Positions 56,336 through 64,000 of a DNA stretch of 64,000 nucleotides are shown one piece after another (position 1 is the first letter of the stretch; each line of letters opens with the position of its first letter). Source of the stretch: Crocodylus rhombifer (lineage: Eukaryota; Chordata; Crocodylia; Crocodylidae); the NCBI GenBank assembly GCA_038503035.1, contig JAVSML010025532.1, positions 186,001 to 250,000 on the forward strand, in the 5' to 3' direction. The notes beneath the pieces are model-generated. The model made no database searches. It worked only from the letters and a program-made list of their open reading frames with translations, and was not told the DNA's origin. The position numbers and the translations under genes were made by a program.

Positions 56336-57189
56336 CAGGTACTACTGGTTATTTCGCACCTGCAGCCCAACTATTTACATCTGCCTGAGCCTAGAAATAG
56401 CACTGCGTGAAGCAGTTTCAAGAAAAGTCTCTCTTGAAATAGCCTCTGAATCTCACAGTCTTTCTTCTTGTCCCCTTGACCCTTCGCTGCTATATCCACT
56501 GCAGGTGAGGAAGGGCAAGCTGTAGCTGTAGCTGTTGCTACGGTGGCTGTAAAAGCCACATCCAAAAGTGCTCATTCGTGCAGTTTTTCACTTCCAAAGC
56601 GATGGTGGTCTCATAGCCTGTCAAATGCATCTTCAGAAGTTACTGCTTCATGGAATGGAGAACTGTCCTCTTCCCAGTGATAATATTAGGAGTTATAATA
56701 AAAGGTTCCAGGTACCAGAAAAGAGGTGGATCAGGGACCGTCAGGGAGCAGACACGAGAGTTTTAGAGTTTGACCTCTGGGTGTGCAACATGGAGACAGT
56801 TGGATATTTTCCACTACAGATACAATCCTCAACGGCAGACACAGTCCCACAATGAACCGGCCCAATAGCAGTGCAGAAGTGTGGGGTATCCCCTATGATG
56901 CTGAACATGTGCTCTGAAAACTGACTTGCAGTAAAGGAATAGCAGGCTGTTTGTTTAGGAGTGCTGACTTCCTACCATCCGAAGCAGCTGTGTTGAAGAA
57001 TCTCACTTCACTGTAAATCCTCCAAAGTACAAACCCCTAAGCATTAGCTTTAAAATATGCAGCTCCCTACAAGCACAATTTCAAACCCTAGCTGCTTTCT
57101 CTAGTCTTTCTGTGGTTGGCAATAAGTACGCTGTGTGGAATGCTTTAGATAAGATTTTTATTGAACTGTAAATGTACACTGCTTTTTTT
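56336..57189 (+). other. Sequence with two unassigned open readings
   Basis: From 56484 to 56682 the plus strand is open for about 66 codons without an ATG (contains GEEGQAVAVAVATVAVKA and SLPKRWWSHSLSNASS). At 56700-56855 another reading ends DTVPQ. Neither matches a family I know. No promoter or splice frame ties them together. They are probably repeat relics or chance openings. Confidence 0.25.
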
Positions 57190-57262
57190 TATAGGTCGGA
57201 GATAAGCCCAACTCTGCCTGGAAGGGCTTGCAATCTAAACAAGACAAGTTAAACACTACAGG
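57190..57262 (-). repeat. Interspersed repeat fragment (amniote L2/MIR-type tail)
   Basis: CTGGAAGGGCTTGCAATCTAAACAAGACAA is the reverse complement of the common TTAGATTGTAAACTCTTTGG-type amniote repeat tail. The plus-strand counterpart lies near 62725. Confidence 0.5.
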
Positions 57263-58476
57263 ACATGGTAAAGATTTCAGGATAAGCATTATCTGGGTTT
57301 GGTGGTAGAAAGTCGCTTAGTATATTTGTTTGAAGACGTGAGTTTTATGGAGAGCTCTGAAGAAGGGTAGGGAGGACATTTGGCAGATGGAGACGGGGCA
57401 GGAGGCAGAGGCAAAAAGTCAAGAATGCAAAGAGACAAAAGGAAGAGTAAGGTGAATACTAGATAGCCAGAAAGTGGGGAGATTCATAGGAACAGAGCTT
57501 CTTGCCTCTCTTGCAAGAGATGGACGGATCTGTGGTGGGGAAGCTACTTGCATGCTTACATTTAAGCACTTGTTTAAGCACTTTGCTGGATCAGGGGCTC
57601 AGTGAGGAAAAGGCAGATTTGGGAGATTTTATTAAGGGACAAGCGATGCAATTTAATGAGCGAGAGGAGGAAGAAGAGTCACAGATCATATTGAGATTAT
57701 AGACTTGGAAGATGGGACATATAATGAAGTTGTTAGCAGACCTAGTAAAGGGGAAGGTGGAGGGGAAGGATTTGGAAGAAAAAGAAGAATTTCATTTCTG
57801 GAAAGGGTAAGTGTGTGAGAGGGGCTGGATATGTGACCCGAGGTGGCTGATGGAGCAGGGGGGGATCAAAGCAGGAAGCTAGAGTTTAGAGTCACTAGTC
57901 TACAGAGCAAGTATGGAAGCTTTAATAGAGGAAAACTATTGAGGCAAGGAAACAGGGAGACCACAGATAACTGGAGGGTGAGGAGCCATTAAAGGAGACA
58001 CTGAAAGAGTCATTAGTCTGGGAGGCAGGCTGCGGTATGGGGTGTTTTTAGGCAGATACTTGTGTATCAGCTCTTATTCCTGATAGAAACTTTGACTTCC
58101 CACCTCCAACTGCTTCCAGTCACCGGTCTTTGTGTTAGGTATGTTCCTGTTTGAAAAAACTGTTTTCTCCTCTGTGGTCCCTCGTGCTTGAGATGAGCTG
58201 GCAGTAAAAACTCGCTATATTGCCTTGTTATTGCCCTTCGAATGCTTCCTTAAGACATTTCCCATGAAGCGTATAAAAAGATGACATTAGTTAGGCAGTT
58301 GATGGACTCTGAACACTGCCTCTCATCCTGTCCATTGCTGCTTTGGGTTTGCTTACATGTCTGAACCCAGCTGTTACCATGTTTGTTTGATTGTTAGTAC
58401 TCTGTCTTTTTGTCCTGTGTTTTATAGGATGTACCTTGATGGGGTTACCCTTGACTAGGGCTCCTAGGCTCTCTGG
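57263..58476. other. Intergenic sequence
   Basis: Purine-rich stretch (57330-58010) with no recognised gene. Confidence 0.5.
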
Positions 58477-58698
58477 CAGGAGTGGTCAATCCATGACACA
58501 CATGCCACTAGTGGCAAAGGCAGCCTCTGTGTATGGCATGTGGCAGATCAGGGAGGGAGCGGGGAACATGGTAGCGGACAAGTCAGGGAGCAGAAAGCAG
58601 AGCAGCAGATTGGCCAGGAGAAGAGGATTCGAGTGGCACTCATGGAAGATGCAGGCCTTACTTTATAGCATGCCTGCCAAAAAGGTTGGCCCCCACTG
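58477..58698. mobile_element. hAT-like miniature element, copy 2 of a family in the window
   Basis: The ends CAGGAGTGGTCAATCC and GGTTGGCCCCCACTG are inverted repeats of hAT style. The flanks CTCTCTGG and CTCTGGTT are only half matched. The interior is homologous to 43556-43768 (GGCAGATCAGGGAGGGAGCG, GGAGCAGAAAGCAGAGCAGC). Confidence 0.7.
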
Positions 58699-59483
58699 CT
58701 CTGGTTATGAACGTAATAATAGCACTTTCCTTTGCCTGATTTTACTTCCTTTTACTATTTTTCTATTGTGTACTGGTGGAGCTGCCATAGCAAAGTGTCT
58801 GCATTTTGGTCATGTTCTCTACATTATAAATTATATTGAGAAGGACATGCTTTTGTCACTTGATTGAAAATGCCCATATGTATTTTAGAGGTAATTAATT
58901 AATTAGCACCCTGGGGCCCAAGCAGTGCAGTTCCTAAAGCTGTACCTCTAATTGAGTAGACTGCTTTTAACCTCTAGTCCCTTCCCTGAGCCGGTATAAT
59001 GATTACAGGCGGTGACCATCCACTGGTGTGTGGGTGGATTTAATACTAAAGAAAGAACTAATTAGGATGACAATTGTTTTTGTCTGTGTTTGGCACAACA
59101 ATTCCCAGAAAAAGAATGAGGATCATGAAATAACACTTTACACAAGCCAAAATGTGACGTGTATGGAAAAACAAACTCCTCTACAAACTGGCTTTTGCTT
59201 TGTGTTGGCTGTAAAACAAACAATATTATGAAGCATATATTGATATTTAGCAACTGCAGTAATCTAGTTTTTTTTTTTTGTTTTTTTTGTTTTTTTTTTA
59301 TAGTGTTCACTTGCATCCTGTTTACAAAATGTCCTTGAACAGCCCACATCCAAAATGTTATAAGGGGGTATTGTCATGATAAGGGTGATTCCACAAGCAT
59401 TCATTTGGGACAGCTTGATCTACGCACCAGAAAATACATATCCAGGATGAATTAAAATTATTAGCAGTTATTTCACTTGATGT
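58699..59483. other. Intergenic sequence
   Basis: AT-rich, with a long T-rich tract at 59270-59300. No recognised gene. Confidence 0.5.
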
Positions 59484-60189
59484 TAGAGGTGTGTGAAGTG
59501 GGTCCTATTTGTTTTGGATTCAGATTCGGCCCGATTTGTTGATTCAGATCCCTGTCCCTGGTTCAATTCAGCCAAATCTGAATCTGAAGATTCGATGCCG
59601 ATTCAGAGAATCAGTGATTCCAACATAGACACAGCTTTAGAAGATTTTTCTACGTACCTCGAGGTACGAGGAACGGCTTGTGACTGCTGCGATACTGGGG
59701 TGCATGGAGCATCCCATAGGAGTGTGGGGGCGCCCTCCACATGCTCAGCGCCAAACCTGGGAGTGGACTGGAAGTACTTCTGGTCCTCTACCGGGGAATG
59801 CGCTCCCCTACCCACCGCACGTTCCCAGCTCAGCGATTGGCCACAGGGGGGACCATGGATGCTCCCCCCAGACCCAGAAGTGAACTGGATGTGATTCTTG
59901 TCCACTTCTTGGTCTACTGCTGAGCCTGCTGGGGAGCTCCCCGTGCTTCTGTGGGACGCTCCATGTGCCCCAGCATCACAGCACTCATGAGCCACCTGCT
60001 ACCTACAGGTACGTAGAAACATTTAAAGCTGTGTCTATGTCCGAATTGCCAAATCTCTCCGAATCATTTTTGGAGGGTTCTGATTCGATTTGGAGAGATT
60101 AAAGGGTCCGATTCGATTCAGCTTCAGCTGCCGAATTGGACCAAAAATCTGCCGAATCAAATCAGGGACTGAAGCTTTGCACAGCCCTA
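59484..60189. mobile_element. Foldback hAT-like element (706 bp)
   Basis: It starts TAGAGGTGTGTGAAG and ends GCTTTGCACAGCCCTA, inverted with a few changes. The flanking octamers CTTGATGT (59476-59483) and CTTGATGC (60190-60197) are a target duplication with one mismatch. Long inner arms pair: TAGACACAGCTTTAGAAGAT with its counterpart near 60014-60040, and GTGCATGGAGCATCCCATAG with GTGGGACGCTCCATGTGCCC. Open frames on both strands encode related peptides (CCDTGVHGASHRS and CCDAGAHGASHRS), which shows the inverted duplication. Confidence 0.82.
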
Positions 60190-60197
60190 CTTGATGC

Positions 60198-61744
60198 TAA
60201 GATTCTTTAGGTTCTCCCAACCTAAGCAGAGTAACAATAATAGTTGGATAATGGGGACTAAGAAATAAATAACCAGGGTCAACAGGAAATGGTGTGTTTA
60301 ATTCAGCAGATGGGGCTTTCCTTCAAAATAAGAATGAAATCAGTGAGTGCCCTCAATAGTTTAGAGATAATGCCTGTGGACATATTAGCAGCTACAGCAA
60401 GTTCCCCATGTCTAATTAAAATCAAAACTCTGGCCTCTCTCTCTCTCGTTGGTTTAAATCAAAACTTTCTCAGTTTACTATATTCTTCCTTTAACTGCCT
60501 GCTATTTTACATAGCCGGTATATAACAATTCCTCCTTCATTTTAGCAGAGTTAGACCCAAGCAATGAGATTTGCATTTGGACCTGAAACTTAAACTTTGG
60601 GCTGTGGCTCTTCAACTTTAGGGTACCAATCTGAGCATTTATAAAGGCCTGAGCTCCAAAGTTACAGTCTCAGGAAATTTAGATGCATTTTATTTTTATT
60701 TGGGTCTCTTTCCTACTTGAAAGGTATCTTTCATACAGCTATTATAATTTGGGGGGTTGACTCCATAAATTGGTTCATTGGTGCAGGTCCCTGTGGAAGC
60801 CAGTAAGGTAGGATCAGTAAATGGGTCTGTCCTGGTGCATCTCCTTGAAGAACTGAGGTCTTACCATGGAAACAGAAAAGCCAAGTTTGTTGTTGACATG
60901 TTCTGTGAAGTTTAGCTGACTTCAGTGGATTTTATAGGGGGTAAATCAGCAATTATTTTGGCAAACCGTGTCTCAGTACACTTACCAGTGGACAAGGGCC
61001 TATGTCCATGACCCACCAGTCCAACTAATCTTAATGAAAGCTGTAGAAGAGAGGGTAAAGCCTGAATGTGGATGGAGACGGAGCTACTTTCTAGCCTCTG
61101 AGTCCAAGGAAATGCACATGAGTGGTGTAGAGTGGGGGCAGCTTGCAGGACTGTAGTCTGTGCTGTATTTATTCTGTGGATAAACAGGAGGCTTCAGTCT
61201 CCAGGGCTCTCTTTGGCAGCGTCTACCAGCATTGACTTTTTTAACAAATAAACAGAAAAAATCCTGATAGGTTTGTACAGTAGCAACAGCAGCCAAGCAA
61301 CTTTTTCTCCAGCTTTTATGCGTGGGGGTGAGCAGGAGATGTTCCAAAAGCAATAAAATGCAGAAACATCACAACAATTAGCAAATGCACATAATTAAGC
61401 TTCTTTGCCTAAAATATTGATTTAGAGCGTATCTTCACCGACTCGCATTTCCCACTAAAAATAAATAGATTTAAGGTCCCAAACATACTGTCTGAGTAGG
61501 TGTGTGTGTGTGGGGCGGGGGGGAGTGGGAAACAACACCACATGATAATGACAGCATGCGATAGTGATTCTATTGCATAGCAATCCGGCTGTCTTCCCAT
61601 GTTATCCTCCCTCCAGCAGTCTGACTTGAGCTTTCTGGACCTATCTTCTAGACATGCTGTCTCTGTATTTGTTGGTTTTATGTTTATGTCATCATCAGCT
61701 GACTGCAACCACATTTCCATGCTGGTGTTAACCTGCAAAAAAAA
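60198..61744. other. Intergenic sequence
   Basis: No gene recognised. A short (TG)n lies at about 61500-61511. Confidence 0.5.
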
Positions 61745-62450
61745 AATGTTGGGCACCGTTAAGAAGGGAGGACATCGTTGTGACACTATACACATCTGTG
61801 GTATGCCCATATCTAGAATAATGCAAGCAGTTTTGGTCCCCACACCTCGAAAAGGATGTAGTAGACTTGGAAAACGTGCACAGAAAAGCAACTACAATGA
61901 TCAGGGGCCTGGAGCTATTGCCATACCAGAAGAGAATAAAAAGGCTAGGACTCTTCAGTTTGGCAAAGAGAAAGCTGAGGAGGGATATGATAGAAGTTTT
62001 ATAAAATTATGAAGGATGAGGACCAAGTGAACAGGGAACAGTTTTTCACCAAGTCCCAGAATACTGTACCTGGGGTCTGAAATGAGTAAGTGATAGGTTT
62101 CAGATTAACCAAGGAAAGTCCTTTTTGTACAATTTATGGTATTCATTGCCACAGGAGGCAGTAGAGGCAGATAGCATAGCCAGGCTAAAGAAGGGGACTG
62201 GATAGATGCATGGATGATGGATCTATTAATGACTATTGAACAGAATAGTTGGAGATGTTTCCTTTGGCATTTCTAAACTAATAATGGTGGATGCTAGGGA
62301 GGATATTGAATAGGGGATAAATCACTCTAGAGAGATCCAGTGCACACTCTCCCTGTATAGCATCCATTTCTGCCACTATCAGAGACAAGATACTGGGCTA
62401 GATGGACCATTGGTCTGACCCAGTAAGGCACTTCTTATGTTCTTAATCAT
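61745..62450 (+). mobile_element. Old CR1 3' region
   Basis: CR1 ORF2 C-terminal and 3' UTR order is visible: GCAAGCAGTTTTGGTCCCCA, ACACCTCGAAAAGGATGTAG, TAAAAAGGCTAGGACTCTTC, GAAAGCTGAGGAGGGATATG, GGTATTCATTGCCACAGGAG, GCTAGATGGACCATTGGTCT and GACCCAGTAAGGCACTTCTT, ending ATGTTCTTA. More diverged than the 50-55 kb copies and a different subfamily. Confidence 0.85.
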
Positions 62451-62639
62451 AATTTTTTTCACTCAGTTTTTGCAGCCTTCAAAATGGGCAACATCCCCCA
62501 CTAGAGAGGCCAATGGCTTAGGAATCTGAAATGTGGGGCTCAGGTCCAAGTGTAGTGTCAACTCAGCCAAATTTGAGCTGGTCTACTAAAAAATATTGCC
62601 TCTATCCAAAGATTTCATCTGCCTCTCTGCTTAGATCAA

Positions 62640-62850
62640 CATGCCTATAGCCTAGATTCCCGAGCTCAGAAAAATTGCTTCATCTGTCCGTGGCACTGTT
62701 CCCCATCCCATCCTTTGTCCATTTAGATTGTAAATTCTTTGGGGTGAGACATTACCTCATGTGTTTGTGTAGATATAGTTCCTACCGCAATGGGATCTCA
62801 GTCTTGATTAGGGGCTTCTAGGCACTGCTGTAAGGCAAATAATAGTGTGT
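62640..62850 (+). repeat. Interspersed repeat of the amniote L2/MIR tail type
   Basis: TTTAGATTGTAAATTCTTTG, GGGTGAGACATTACCTCATG, CCTACCGCAATGGGATCTCA and GGGGCTTCTAGGCACTGCTG match a repeat common in turtles and crocodilians. I am not certain of its formal family. Confidence 0.55.
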
Positions 62851-64000
62851 ATATATGTACACCCCCCGTCCTTACACCAGAAGTTTGTGACTATTAGCCA
62901 TGGCCTTGCACTGGGGCAGCACTGCCTCAGGATTACCTCTGGAAGGGATTATACATTAGGAAGGCAGCGTTCCCAGAAACACTGAAGTAAATCTTTATTT
63001 AGCACCATCCTTTACTTTGGCTGGAAGCAGAAGCTAGAGAAATTCTGACTGGATATAAGGCATGTATTACTTTTCTCTTACCAAAAGGTGTTTAAAACGG
63101 GATGTGGTGGGTTCCTGGGGCTGGAAAAGCCAGATACTATCCTATTTTATGTGCAACTTTATTCCATCCTCAAGTCTTTGAGAAAACGTGATGTGCCTAC
63201 TTTGTAACACTGCCATCTTCTGCAAGCTAAGTCACAAAAAGCAGCAAGGAGGAGGTGGACTCGCCTGCCTTTTGTCTTAACTGTCTTTCAATTAATGAAA
63301 TAGGGTGCAATGGGGACAGTTTAAGTTAACTCTAGGCAGCTAATAGGTGGAAAAGGAATTGGCCTAGTGTCTTGGAGTCAAGTTTTAGGTGCCCTCTAAA
63401 ATAGGCCAGAAGGTGTGAGGGTAAGTGTCTATTTTGTATTATAAAGGAAGATGGGTTTCTTCCCTTGGAAAAGGTGGTGGTACCATTGTCGTTTCATTAA
63501 GGCTTGTTTCCAATCCTTCGTTAATTCTACAGCTAGGGGAATCTATGTCTCTTGGGGGATAGCAGCCCAAAAGTGATTCATCATCCTTTTGGTTGCTAAG
63601 TGGGGAAGTACAACTTCTGAGACAGATGATTAAAAATGTGTAACGAAATTTGAACATTTGCCTGTTCAGGGGCTCATCCATCAACTAGGGCCAAGGAGCC
63701 GATGAGGTGCTGCGCTTCAGCTTAATCCTCTCTAAATCTCTTGTGAGAAGTACAGAAAATGAAATTACAGTTGCTGACTCATTTCATCACAAGGGTTGTC
63801 GTATTAAGAGGAGTACATGTGTGTGGGTGTTTGCGAAGCTTTTAACATTTCTTGTGATTTCCCCCAATTCTGGCATGAAATTTACAAGCTTTTGCCTTTA
63901 TTCAAAGTGGCTACCACCTACCCAGCAGTTCTGCACAGCCTTTGCCATGTGATCATGCAGTTGCCTTTGGTGAAGAGGGTCACTATCTTCTGTGGTTGCC
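62851..64000. other. Intergenic sequence to window end
   Basis: About 1.15 kb with no recognised gene. Open frames at 63439-63684 and 63707-63952 have no family resemblance. Confidence 0.5.

Noticed and set aside
58391..58867. 158-codon plus-strand open frame
   Set aside because: It runs through the hAT-like element at 58477-58698. No domain.
59493..59995. Open frames of 133 and 130 codons on opposite strands
   Set aside because: They encode the same sequence because the element is an inverted duplication. Not a host gene.
61409..61891. 160-codon minus-strand open frame
   Set aside because: Its 5' part overlaps an old CR1 on the opposite strand, and the translation matches no family.
27135..64000. 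LRRC32 or other EMSY neighbours
   Set aside because: Searched by eye for leucine-rich repeats and other long exons on both strands. None found.
1..64000. CRISPR arrays, tRNA, rRNA, bacterial operons
   Set aside because: No regularly spaced repeats, no cloverleaf or rRNA signatures noticed. The window is vertebrate nuclear DNA.

Overview
This is vertebrate nuclear DNA. It carries spliced exons with GT/AG borders, long AT-rich introns, MIR-like SINE relics, many CR1 LINE fragments and short DNA transposons. The CR1 3' tails, the 8-bp-duplication hAT miniature elements and the intron sizes suggest a sauropsid. I favour a crocodilian because of the style of the CR1 tails, but this is an inference and a turtle is not excluded.

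Left part (3170-27134, + strand): the 3' three quarters of EMSY (C11orf30), the BRCA2-interacting chromatin repressor. I can place thirteen coding exons with consistent splice phases. They run from a Ser/Thr-rich segment to the stop codon at 27132-27134 and encode about 1,045 or 1,070 residues, depending on which of two in-frame acceptors is used for the exon ending at 22122. The N-terminal ENT domain and BRCA2-binding exons lie upstream of the window. Introns hold MIR relics, CR1 tails and three well-bounded hAT-type miniature elements (14463-14746, 14959-15164, 19589-19908). A canonical AATAAA lies about 620 bases after the stop.

Middle and right part (about 27.8-64 kb): I find no convincing protein-coding host gene. 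The stretch is filled with layered transposable elements. The clearest are a 1,046-bp hAT-like foldback element inserted in a CR1 with an 8-bp duplication (29242-30287), a nearly complete CR1 (about 49780-55680) split by a second CR1 (53341-55136), two Tigger-like elements (38701-38926, 42032-42568) and a 706-bp foldback hAT-like element (59484-60189). One short exon-like segment (44446-44500) is the best candidate for undescribed host coding sequence.

No bacterial, CRISPR, tRNA or rRNA features were seen. The most unusual items are the two foldback elements, the CR1-in-CR1 nest, the Tigger-like element that carries an antisense (S/T)P-K-rich reading frame, and the candidate alternative splicing in the EMSY C-terminal half.
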